Assembly (NCBI RefSeq): GCF_002443255.2
Contig: NW_019211456.1
Coordinates: forward strand, 23,863,061-23,927,060
Reading direction: 5' to 3'
DNA: 64,000 nucleotides
Source of the DNA: Varroa destructor
Taxonomy: Eukaryota; Arthropoda; Arachnida; Mesostigmata; Varroidae
The translations under genes and the position numbers were made by a program. The notes beneath the pieces were generated by a model, which made no database searches, was not told the origin of the DNA, and saw only the letters and a list, made by a program, of their open reading frames with translations. Shown piece by piece: positions 1 to 12,000 of this stretch (its first letter is position 1; each line of letters opens with the position of its first letter).

Positions 1-300
1 CTCCTAACTAATTTAGGATAATGAGCCGAGATAATTTCCAAATTCTTATTCAATAAGTATATTTAAAATGCATGGAGGTACGCGATTAATACAGGTTAAT
101 GCCTTCAAACAATACAGCACAGACACATCGCACGCAGACAGCATAACGCATTCCCAAAGGTAAAGACAAGATAAACCAGAAGCAAGCCGTCCTGAGGCTC
201 TTAGCAGAATCAATCCTTAATATAAAGCAAGTCACAACACCTCAACCATGCACACCAAATAGATATAGAAATGATAAACTATAATGCCTTTAAGAACCTA

Positions 301-701
301 TTCAGACACGTCCTGAAGGCTTTTTATGTTTGCTTCATCCGCAAAAGTGACTCAGCTGAATCATACGCCTTTTCTACAAGGCATCCCGGTGTCGTGACAA
401 TAAGTCAAGCAACATACGCGAAACAAGCGACACTGACGATTGATTCAAAAATCGCTTAATGCAACTTCCACCAACTCCTTAATCGTCAGCCGTTCGTCAG
501 TATATTTTGTATATATGCCGTGTAACCGATCGAAACCCATAATCGCCCAATCGTCGAATGCATACTATCGTGCTGACTTTTGTCGGGCGAGAAACACAAT
601 ATCGTCAATGAGATTGAACGGGGGAAAGGCTAGTACCTCATTGGACAAGTTGGGTTCGCTACTTGCCACACACATAGACATTACACGGCCCGTATATGAT
701 C
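301..701 (-). pseudogene. Protein-like frame broken by stops (possible dead gene)
   Basis: One minus-strand frame reads like protein from about 701 to 301 but carries stops at 567-565 (TAG), 447-445 (TGA), 363-361 (TGA) and 354-352 (TGA). Segments include PPFNLIDDIVFLARQKSAR, then YAFDDWAIMGFDRLHGIYTK with YTDERLTIKELVEVALSDF, and further on LTYCHDTGMPCRK. The WAI segment and a later N..C..F...TYC...G.P pattern faintly recall LRAT/NlpC-type acyltransferases (NCEHFVTYCRYG), but the spacing between them is too short, so I do not assign a family. A second short frame, 791-681 (36 codons from ATG, MGQNHVVEEMENFYLPLTDY at its start), precedes it. It may be a decayed gene, an intron-broken one, or chance. 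Confidence 0.3.
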
Positions 702-817
702 AGCATGTTCCGATCCACCAGACACGAACTCATAGTCGGTCAACGGAAGGTAGAAATTTTCCATCTCTTCAACAACGTGGTTCTGTCCCATATGTGTGAC
801 CTCCTTCGATCGGACGT

Positions 818-1472
818 TCAAGTAAAGTAGCGGTCCTTTATTAACCTGCGCGTCAGCTCGCGGCGTTGCTTAAGCATAAAATAAAGCAGAACGCAGATGA
901 CGATCGCCAGAATAACCATGAGCAAAAGGAACGACAAATGCTTAACCTCCTTATGCAGCTGGTAAATCGGCGAGAACGGCGGGTGCCGGGGTGGCCGAGG
1001 CCTTAGTCGAGTCGATCGGAGCGGCCTCAACGGTCCGTTGATACCCCCCGATGGTAGTTCAGACGCGGGGACCTGAATGAGGCGGACTTTCTTCTGCTGC
1101 TTTTGGACTGCGCCTAACGCGACAGTCTGTGAGGAGCCTGAGGGCTGTTGTTGTTGGCTTGACGCTGAGTTCGAGTATGCTTCGACTGCATCTATACTGC
1201 GTTGTTGCTGCTGATGTACGACATGTTCCTCGTGAAGGACGGGTATAATAGCAGGAAGCGTCGGTGAGCGGTGGAACGAGGTTGTGGTAGAGAAGTAAGA
1301 GGCGGTGGTGGAGGTGGAAGACGAACGAGGCGAGGATGTCGCAGCATAGTTGGGGGAGTGCACTGAGGGAAGGCTGAAGGACTGAGGACTTGAGTGTGAC
1401 AATCGCTGCGCTGCGTGGACAGAAGAAGAAGAGGCCATGGGAGGGGGATCTGGTCGCAGACTAAAGTTAGGT
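818..1472 (-). CDS. Ser/Gln-rich single-pass membrane protein (terminal coding exon)
   Basis: A long open frame ending in TGA at 818. A strong acceptor (GTTCCGTTTTGCAG) begins the exon at 1472, and the first good ATG in it is at 1438, giving 206 residues. The product has a Ser/Thr-rich N-terminus, two short poly-Gln runs (about 75-78 and 94-97), a Pro/Arg-rich segment (about 137-155), one strong membrane span at about 168-189 and a short basic tail (KQRRELTRRL). A tail-anchored or type II layout is likely. I recognise no family. The frame is also open upstream to 1846, but that part is pyrimidine-rich and probably intron. The acceptor phase matches the donor of G6PD exon 9, so it could instead be an alternative 3' exon of that gene. 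Confidence 0.6.
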
Positions 1473-1965
1473 CTGCAAAACGGAACGAACAAATCACAAC
1501 AACAAGAACAACAACAACAGCAACCAAGAACATAACGGAAAAAGAAGGTGGCATGCAGCAGAGAAAGGATAACCGGCAATCGACAATGAGGTGTGTGACG
1601 AGCCAGACCACCGGACAACAGAAGAAAACACAAAATGAAATAGAGAAACCCACCTCTACTCGCGCCAGCCCCATCAAAAAAAAACTGCCACTTACATAAT
1701 ATATACATATATCTAAAAAGAGACAGAGAGAGAAACAGAAACAAAAAGTTCCCGCGCCCACCATTCAGTCGTGTCCATTCTAAATTGTATAATCTTTCAT
1801 TGCAGCCGAACCGAAATGACGATACGCACGCTGAATGTGACAGCAACTAATTAAAGCCCCCAATAACTGAGATATCGATAGCCAGACAATTCAGAAGAGG
1901 AAGTCGGGCGAACACGAAGCTTTTCAATCGCCTGATGGAGCTTTTAATGTACAAGTATTACTCAC

Positions 1966-2135
1966 CTTCCGAAAACATATCGAATTGGTTTAGCGCGATC
2001 GTCTTCAATTCGTTTTAACAACGGCGTGAAGATACGCCAGGCTTCGGCCAACTCATCGCTACGTACAAAGTTGGTCTGACTACCAAGGAAGACGTCAAGG
2101 ATAAGTCGTTCGTAAGCATCCGGAAGCACCATACC
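1966..2135 (-). CDS. G6PD: G6PD coding exon 9 (last exon recognised)
   Basis: Encodes [20 protein letters not shown], then [20 protein letters not shown] and KPIRYVFG, ending with AG|GTGAGT. Relative to human and fly, the usual CGSQMHFVRSDELRE has become [15 protein letters not shown]. Acceptor is CAACATTAG. The canonical continuation (SRGP...YKW) was not found below 1966 on this strand, so it is outside the window, too diverged to see, or replaced. Confidence 0.95.
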
Positions 2136-5100
2136 CTAATGTTGCCACATGTAGAGGGAAGAAAATCAATAACTACCTTGCCAGTAACATTTTATAACAG
2201 ATGCAATAAATTTCATGTATTTTAGCAATATTTGGCTTATACAATTTTACTACTAGGGAAGGTTCTGGGCTAACGAGAATGGAATACTCTTTGTCCTCTA
2301 TCCCGAGAAGCGGAAGACATTCATGGAACTATTACCCAGCCTGAATGCTTTTGCTGATCTTACTTTGTATCGGCTATTGTACGAGAGGTCTAGTTCGGTT
2401 TCCTCGATTCCGAACGACATTCCTGGCTTCTTGTTCATCAGTTTCACGTAGACGGCTTCCCCGGGTTGTACGCGCATTACAAGCTCATTACGTTTTGTTT
2501 GTCCATCAAAGATGTCACCAGGAACATCGCGATACTGAATACGCACCTCGGCCTTGCGTTCGTTCAGTGCTAGAGTAGAAACGGGTTAAAAAGATAATGG
2601 ATTAAACGCGTGTTCGGACTGCACACGAACCAACCCCAACGAACCGGTGTGTGAAAATGAATTTTTATTCGTCTCGTCGAGGATTTTTAAACCATTCTAA
2701 TGTTAATAGTTCATATTTATACGCGAGCTATAAATGTATTAAAGTACCCAATACGCCCAGGCGGATGTCCACTCTACATACCCACAATGAATGTATTGCA
2801 GCCATTGAGTGAAAGACGCATAGTTTGTTAAGTTTTAAGGTGTGACATGATGATTTATATATAATTTTATATGACTTGAGTAACTTTATTGTAACTCTCT
2901 CAGCGTTCCTTGTTAATATAAAATAGCGCTATAGCAAACTTGAGAGTGAGGGAACCACATGGTCAAGATAATCTTGGGTTTGGTTTTTATGCATTATCAA
3001 GACAAGAATATTCTCAATGAGAATCCCGAGGGTGTTAACCCACACTCGAGCATAATTAATAATCGTTATGTTTATTATAACAAATAAATACTTTTTTATC
3101 GAACAATAAATACCCTTTCCGCATCGCAGAATAAATGGAACACCATCCCAACGCTCATTGTTAATATAACATACGGCTGTAGCGAACGTGGGAGTAATGG
3201 AACCACGAGGCACTGTCTGATCGTCAAGATAGCCTTGCGTCTGCTCTGCAGTGCCCGATGGATTACCCACATATTGACCGAGAACTACATTTTCTAGCCG
3301 AATCGGGGACACGCACTTCAGAACCTAATAATGCAAAATTATAGAAGTATTACAAGCTTGTTTTTAATTGTAAAAGGTGTGTAAAACATATTTTAAAGTT
3401 CAACATTGCACATAAGGATACAACCAGATTAGATAAAGATACATATAGCCGTATGCGATGTCCTTTAGTAGAACATAAAAATACATTGAGAGCGTTGGAA
3501 GCGTATCGTATAGACAGTGTTATTTAACTCCTGGACTCCGTTTCTGAAATATATGATTATTTGAGGTGCTGCGCAGTGTTTAGAGCGCACAAAGTTAAAA
3601 GGCCCAAAAAACTCTCGATGAGAAATAGAGGAACCTGGAGGAGCTGCTCCTGAGCAGTCCGTTATTTTTAGCTAGCGAAAATTATCATATAAATAAGTTT
3701 GTTTAATACGAACTAAATTTTACGCGATTTAATTGAAAATTTGTACGCTACAGTGAGAAGCTCATCCTGATAAATGCAATATTCCTTATTTAGAATTAAT
3801 ACATACTAATTGCTTTGAGAAACTGACAGCATCTGCGGTCTTGAATCGTCATAGAGTAACAATGGAAGGGGACTCTAATGTTGTTACCTTAACTTTCTCA
3901 TCTCGAATATCATCGGCCTTCGTGGATACGGGTTTCTCCATTGCCACAATGCTGAGAATCTGACATAAGTGATTCTGCATGACATCACGAATGATTCCAA
4001 ACTGATCGAAGTAACCACCGCGACCCTGTGTGCCAATATCTTCCTTAAAGGTGATCACAATGCAGGCTATGTTGTCCCTGTAAGCATGAGGAAAACACGT
4101 GTATACAAAAGAAATGCAAAAAACAGTGATATTTTACACGATAACAACGACATTTTAAAAACGCTGAACGTCTATATTGATGTTTTAGATTGTCGAAAAC
4201 CGAATTGCAGATCATCTGTAACAGGCATTAAAAGGGCTTTATTCGTTGCATCAATGAATTGTCGACAGCTTCAAAATAACCGTCTTTCAGTAATACACAT
4301 CTATTATGTCTTTATCTGACCCACGAGTCAAAGGTCGATGAGGAAAGCGTATGTACAGAGACAAATAGCTCGTGAACTTTTGTTGTAGCTTAGGGTTGTA
4401 CAGAAACACTCACCTATTCCAAGTCGGTCCAAAGATCCTATTAGCAAATCGAAGGGTAATGAGGTTTTGGACCATCTCTTTTCCTAAGTAATGATCTATA
4501 CGATAGATCTGTTCTTCTTTGAAGACTGACGCAAGATGACGAGATAACTCAGCAGAGGATTTCAGATCGCGCCCGAACGGTTTCTCGATAATTAGTCGGG
4601 ACCATCCACTGAAATCGTTTACAAACAATATGCGCTCACGAAATAATAACGCTGATTCCCTGTTGTACTTCAGTGAAAATTCGTCATATAGGGATCATTC
4701 CAAATAAATGCACATTAAAACAGTGAATTATAACGTCAAAGTAGAGCACGTAAAGGTAATGAGTTCGTATACATTACTGAAAAAACTGACTACAGAATAT
4801 CTGCAAAAATTCGATGTGGACTGCATTACCTCGAGCTCATGCAGTACTGCTTAACCATCTTGGAAACGGACTGGAAGACAGTTGGCGGTAAAGCGAGATA
4901 GAAAAGCCTGTTTGCAACCATGCTGCCCTCTTCAAGGCCCAATAAATGGGCCTGGAGATTTTCGAAGGCCGACGCTTCGTCATAGCTGCCGGTGACGTAG
5001 CTGTTAGCAGTGAAGAACTCTTTAAAGAGAACTTCATCCGATTCTCGTAGCTGCTGTTAACACATTAGAGGGGAACAATTAGTCACGAATGAATAATCGG

Positions 5101-8100
5101 TCTTTTCAAATATCCAGGCGGCTACTGAATCCCGGATCTTTTTTATCAGACCAGTTTACCAGTAACTGTTTAATACGACGGCTGCATTCGATTGTAAGCA
5201 ACTCGTTATACATAGCATGAAAGTATTTAGCATTACGCTTAAACACATGCAGTCTCAGCCTCTAATAACCTCAAACTGCCGAACATTATCAGATTGGCCT
5301 CTACGATCGTTTCTGCCCGCAGTGCTAACCAAAATCTTAGACAAAAGTATTAAGATAATGAGAGATAAAATGGGATCGAATAGAATTTAGTCCTTGCGGA
5401 AACTGTGGATAGGCCAATGATTTCTCGTCACAATAGTGCAAGGCTTCACCTGTACTTAAATAGAACATTGTCATCAATTTATTGATTACCCTTAAAAGTA
5501 AAAACGGAACGGAGAAAAGCAGTGGCTTACACGTAAAACTGGCACGCATAGTTAGAAGGAATATTCGTTATATTCACACAGTTTGAGTGCAGAAGATAAA
5601 AAGCGAACGCAAGACATGACAAAGATGACAGGTAGTAACAATAGTAGACAACAATAGTGACAATAGTATAACAGCACGAATAAGCAGCTGGAAGGACTAA
5701 TTTATATGCTAAAAAAATCTAACACATTGACATCCGCTTACATAGATACTTGTTGTTGATGTGTTGCTTAATAACTCGACAGATCTAATAATGTGCATAC
5801 ATTGGACGGTTCCAGAGACATGTTGATATTTTTGTCAAGACATGCCTGCAGTACGTACATACACTGATTCTGAGATTACGATCTGGGTGCTGTTCAATAC
5901 AAATTGCCGATACAGGTCTCAAGATGCAACTCGTACTCGCTTATAGAGAAGACAAAAGTACGATTTGCTGATCACCATCGGCTTTTCGGCACCCGCTATA
6001 ACCAGAATTTAAAAACAACGGTTAAGACGATTCCGTATAAACAGCGGAATATTTTAGTGAATTTTAGTGAATAGTCTGAATGGAAAACATGAGCTAGAAT
6101 TTCATAGTAAAAGCCACGCATCCCCAGACATTGGACAGGATGTCCATGGAAAGTGTCGATACTGGAACAAAGTAGTTAATATCGAACACATACGACCATT
6201 GCATTTCGGTTAGATTAAATATTAACATATCCAGCAGAGCAGAATCATGCATGACAAATTGGTTTAAGCAATGTTTCCTGCTAATACATTAGAAGCGTAT
6301 ACGTTTGTTGTCAAAATAACATCTTGCCTTAGACTCTCTGTCTCTCTTCGCTTAATCAACTAGATTAGGCGAGGACCAGATCTGCTTACTGTTTGCCATC
6401 TATTGTTAGTTACAGCTTACGGCTGAACCGATCAGTTTGAGCCACTGTTGCAAGATACAAGAACAGGTCACAGATGTGCATAGAAACGCGCCACGTGCAA
6501 ATAGCGCTGAGAGACATAGTTCTGCCAGGAAAACACGAAAACGTAGAAAAGTAGTACGAAAATGTGGGACATGATCGTGATTTGAAGAAATCCTTTTTCG
6601 TTCATACCTGAGCTCGACCGTCTTCATTTGTATCACGAAACTGTTGCATGGCGCCAGCAAGAGCACACGAGGGATACACAGAATATTCCGTCATTATCAT
6701 TCACGTCCAGCTTGTATTTGATTGTTTTGCGTATGTTTTTTTTGTACACGTAAGTTATGTGAGACTGTGCGCGCATGTGTGAGTGTCGTTTTTATCCATA
6801 GTGTATTAGTTGGTATAGTAGTAACTCGTCTAATAGGGACCTTCAATCCATGGCGTAGTAGTTTAAAATTTGTACCCCGTTATGGAATACGTCTTAAACG
6901 GATCGAAGAAATAGTATGAAATAACATGTCGTGATGCATAACGTATTAAAAATGCACAAAACGTATAACTATTCCTGTGTAAACCCGTTCTAGCACCTAT
7001 GGAAATTTTTTAATTGAACCATTCTTTAACAATTCAAATAGTGCCGCGAGATTTCTTAAATGTGCGTCTTAACAACACAGCAGTTGCATAAGGGTGCCTT
7101 TTCTCGTGATGCAAAAAAATACCTCACAGTTCTGACGATTACCACTCAAGCCTGTCTGGTTCAAGAGAATTTAACCTCCTTTTGCCATTACTAAGGACTA
7201 TTTCGATTTTTCAATCAAAACTTCTTGTTCATGCTCAACGTATTAGACATATCGGATACTTCAATAACTCGTGATATGCAATTCTTCTAAGCACTGTTTT
7301 TCTATACTAATTGGATTATCTTTGTACACAAATGGGATTTGATATAACCTTCTAATATAATTAATAGTATAAGTACGGGCTACAGAACGATGGTACGCAA
7401 CGCTTTAAGTCGGTATGTAATAATAAAAGGTTCAGATAAAGGTTTTGCTAAGTATGATCATTCTGCTATCTCCATACCCTGATGTATGGTCGAATCCTTT
7501 CTTCTAGCTGTTCGATCGTTAGCGGTGATCTTCCGTAGCCGATAATTTTCGTGCCTTTGGGTAGAAGGTCGTCACGGAATAGAGCCCTGGAAAGACAAGT
7601 AATAAAGACAACGTATCTGTTGAAGATAAACTCCTTTTTGTGAAAATGAGGTCTTGCTTCACTATTCCCAAATATTGAGAGGCTGAAAATAGGTACATCC
7701 ATGAATAAATAATTGATTTGTAGTATATCATTCAATATCCATGCACCGCACCCTATATGGAGAATCATGAATAAGTTAGATGACCTACCTGAAACACCAT
7801 ATAATGTTTAATTCATTATATGAAATTTCGATAGTAACAATGCATTATATACCTATTGTATTTTTCCAACAGAAACCAAATAGAAAAACATATATATATA
7901 ATAGAAAAAATATATAGTATATATTCATAACATATCATTAGTAATTGTTTAAGCTGAAAGTACAAACATTTTCAAAGAACGTCGCGGTTCATTGAGTGTC
8001 GATAGAGAAACAAAGGAACGGGTTAAAAATGTTTAATTATCTGAAACTTCGTGCTAATTATTCGCTTTGTGTCTTTGTCCTTGAGCGAGCAGCGTTCTTA

Positions 8101-9014
8101 GGTATATGCGACCGCAGTATAACATCGATGCATTTTTATTCATATACAAAAAAGCGGCTTTACTTTAAGGACAAGACAATTGACCTTTGGCCCAGGCCCG
8201 GCTGTGTCCACTCCCGTCTGGCCAACATCAGCTGATCCGCAGACGTTTAAAACGTGCATCACTACACCCCCTTGTTTAACACCGCTGTCATTGCGACCGT
8301 ATCCTTACTCTATGGATGTACGGGCACCGCCCTATGGTTTTGTTTATCGGGTCTGTCTGCCAAGCTTCTACCGTTATGAAAGTGAGAAAGGATTTATGTA
8401 CATCGATCTACTGTTATTATTATTATTATTACTACTACTAACACGAGAAAAAAGCTAGACAAAGTCTTAGCGACTGCTTTTTCTATTGATATCAAGACTC
8501 CGTCATGGAGGGAATACAATGCATTTAACTATGCACTGTAGCCGGGAAGGTCTGACGCGGCATCAATAAGGAAGCAACGATACTTGGCGGCCCGGGACCT
8601 CCTATCAACTTTAAAATAAAAAAACTTTTGATAATAATGTCGTCAGTAGTAATGACCTTGTCTCGCTTTTCGGTTTTGTGACGACTATGGAGCCGTAAAA
8701 CTGGCTAACTGTTTCTTCATAAAAATATGTACCGTACGGTGACAGCCCTGTTATGGCCGTGAAAATATTTAAATTAGTTTTTACTCCTACATCTTATAAC
8801 AGTTGCCTAGATACGTTCCGTAGGATTAGACAGAGTCGCTTTTATACTGTGTACAGACGCAAATGTATTATACTTTCACAAAACGGGCTGATACAAGCGT
8901 ATCAATCTGACGTAGAAAAACCTTTTCCTTTGCTACCAAGCCATTAAACCAATACTTTACTTAGTATAAATTCTGTTTTAGTTCTACTCAACAAACATAC
9001 ATACAATCAATCAA

Positions 9015-9059
<45 letters not shown>

Positions 9060-12000
9060 TTCAGTTATAGGCGAACAACTGCGAAAAAGAACGCAGTATC
9101 TTCGAGGGACCCAAAATTAGATGAAAATGGGCCCGGGTAGCCCTGTAATAAGAAGACTTCATTAACACCTCTGCCGCCAGAGTAAACACGAAAATATTGG
9201 AAGTTCTACGACAACATGAAGATTCAGAACTACTAAGCAAAAGTGGCGCATGAGTCTTCTGGAAAGACGATTCCTCACGGGCTGATTGAGACTACATCGA
9301 TTCATTATCAATGTATATGATATCATAATTGGGGATTATATATATTGCGCTAATATGAAATGCGTTCGCACTAATAACAAAAACCAGTCATTATCTTCAC
9401 AATATTCATGACGCGGGATGCGATGCGATAATGGATGCCGCCTTACGATGCACTCGTCCTGGCTTGGCACCGGAATTACCCCTAACGAACTAAATGTATC
9501 GTTCTCCGTATCTCACATGTGTATACGTATCTTTATAACGTTCCAACGATCACAGTTTGGTGAAAACCTTTAAAGCTAATTAGTCTTCTTGTGGTTTTCA
9601 TTATCTATTGCCTCACCCAATTCTTGTTCCTCTATCCCGCCAAAATCTTCGTCCGGGTTTTTTTAGGCATCAGACCTTGTCATAATTATTGATCTTACGT
9701 TGTTTTGTGTCATAAATAATTATAATGATTATACCAATGAACACTATTTGCTTCAGAAGGAAGGCATGAACAGCAATGGCAGAGGCTCCTATCTCCGAAT
9801 GATCGGATATGATGAATGATCGTGTGTGTGTGTGTATCTTCATCAGAATGGCGCTTATTGGCAATCAAATCAAGAGCTGCCCTGATCACTCATAGTCGAT
9901 AGAGTCCTTTGTGGCACTGAAGTGGCTAGCAGAAGACTAATAAAAGTACCAACAAGCCATATGGTAATGACTTGCGGGCTGATCGTCACTATACAAACTA
10001 TAACTAACACAATATCGGGGAACTAACGCTGTGTTGTGTGTCCACAAGTTAATAAGATATTAATAACTGTCTATTATGCATATACATATTGAAGAAGCTG
10101 GGGGCACTTGGGTCGAGCCCATCATCGGCACGTACTACACAACATGAGAAACTAAATAAAAGTGGCCTATACATAAGACGGTACGCCAGCGTACGTTTCT
10201 TTCTTTCTTTTTTTTTGTAATGATGTTACAAAGAAACATGTTTCCATCAAAAATATACTTGCAATTAAAAATTGGTCAAAAGCTTTAACGTACCTGGGTG
10301 CATTGTTCTAAAGTTTATTACTCACGCTTCTGTGAAATCAGCTCCACTCCCTATTGTTTGCTATTAAGATATTAAAATACGCCGAATACGATCTCTCAGA
10401 GAACGCAGGGCTAGGTAAGTTTCTACCTGTCGATATACTATGGCTAGATATCTAACATCCCGACACTAATACAGATACTATGACCGTTGTTGTTGCTGCT
10501 GACGTATAAGCGTAATGCCACCCCAAACAAACCTCAAATCAAATAAAAACAGAAAAATTTTAGCGCGACCTACTATTTTTATGAGGTCGTATTATGTAAT
10601 TATTATTGTACTTCGATAACTTATTGGCATCATCTTTCGGATTCCTGTGTTGTCTGTAACGCATTGGAACTTTTCGTCTCGGAATGCTGAGATCGGTGCC
10701 CCGTACAACACAAACCACTGCAATTTGACAAATTCGCTACGGCCTGCCGCTGTCACACGTTCCATAATATCGAGTATCTAATCTGAGACGGTCTGAACCA
10801 ACAACGGCAGGCAAGTTGTGTGCTCCTACGCAGCGCGGCTGCCGTCAATGGACTCCCGCTGGACCTTGGTCTACTTTTGTTCGAAATTTGCCGCCGCCGC
10901 CGCCGCCGCCGCTGCTGCTGCTGTTCAATGCTCGGCGCCTGTTCGAGAACGAGAAATTCGACAAGACTCGAGAAGCCTAGAATTTTGAATGACGTTAAAG
11001 GCGCAAGTGTGATCATGGACGAAAAAGTGAGATAAATCTTATCTTTGAATGTATATTGCCATCCTACTCCTTATCAGACATGCAGAAATTTCAATTAGCT
11101 TATCATTTTTAACAATCAATATGGACGATCAACACAACCAGATGGCCTTTTTGGGTGACACGTTTTTTCCAAGTGAGATACTATGCAGTTGATGTGATAT
11201 TAGTTAATGTTATGCGAACAACGACCGGCACAGATGTCTATAAAACGCAAGTTTGAAATGGAACGAACCTCCACATCTATATAAAAACCGAGCGATACTA
11301 ACCGATAGTAAAAAATCAGGATCAGACTTGATGTATCTAATCAGTAGATGGCCTGGCTGCGTAATTCGTGCATGAAATAAGAAGAGGTCTATAGTAAAAA
11401 TTGCCCTAGTCTGAGACTAATAAACGCGAGAAATCGGCTAAAAACATAGGTACGTAAGCAATTAACTAGTACATGTTTTACATTCTAACTATAAGACCAC
11501 ATACAACACTCATACATCCGCAGTAACAACATATAAACAACGGTATTTGTTTGTAGCTTGGCTCATTGGATTTTTTTTTCTACTCCAACAACAACTTCAC
11601 AATAGACGCAATAAGTACAGACAAACACCTAGTTTTGCCTCTGCGCTAAAGAGTCGGAAATGTTCGTTAAATACAGGCCCATGGATATCTTATGTATATT
11701 CTAGCTTTCATTGCTGTAGAAAAAGTTGACGTGTCAGCTTTCTAAAGATCAGGCAAAGTAACAACTGTGACTGCCTTTTTAGTTTCCGGAGCCCGGTACA
11801 ACAACAACAACGATAGGACAGGGGTTCCCCGTTATATTATAACATCGATCAATGACAAAGTAATTTAAGAAAAACTCAGACAGACAATATCAGTTGTTTG
11901 CATATTAGCCGTTCGCAAACATTGTTTCTATCCATACGATACCGTAACACTGACTATGTTGCGAAGAACCAAGCAACCGAAACAATACGTCAGTGTGTAC

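Noticed and set aside
440..799. 119-codon plus-strand open frame
   Set aside because: The opposite strand carries the protein-like sequence; this frame looks like its shadow.
1192..1764. 190-codon minus-strand frame rich in Leu, Phe, Cys and Val
   Set aside because: It is a second frame of a pyrimidine-rich stretch that is probably intron, overlapping the better supported membrane-protein exon.
7865..7925. AT-rich block with a TTTTTCCAACAG acceptor
   Set aside because: What follows is low-complexity Lys/Asn/Ile codons in AT-repeat sequence, not convincing as an exon.
10753..11035. Arg-rich or Cys-rich open frames across 10891-10923
   Set aside because: They stay open only because of the CCG/CTG repeat.
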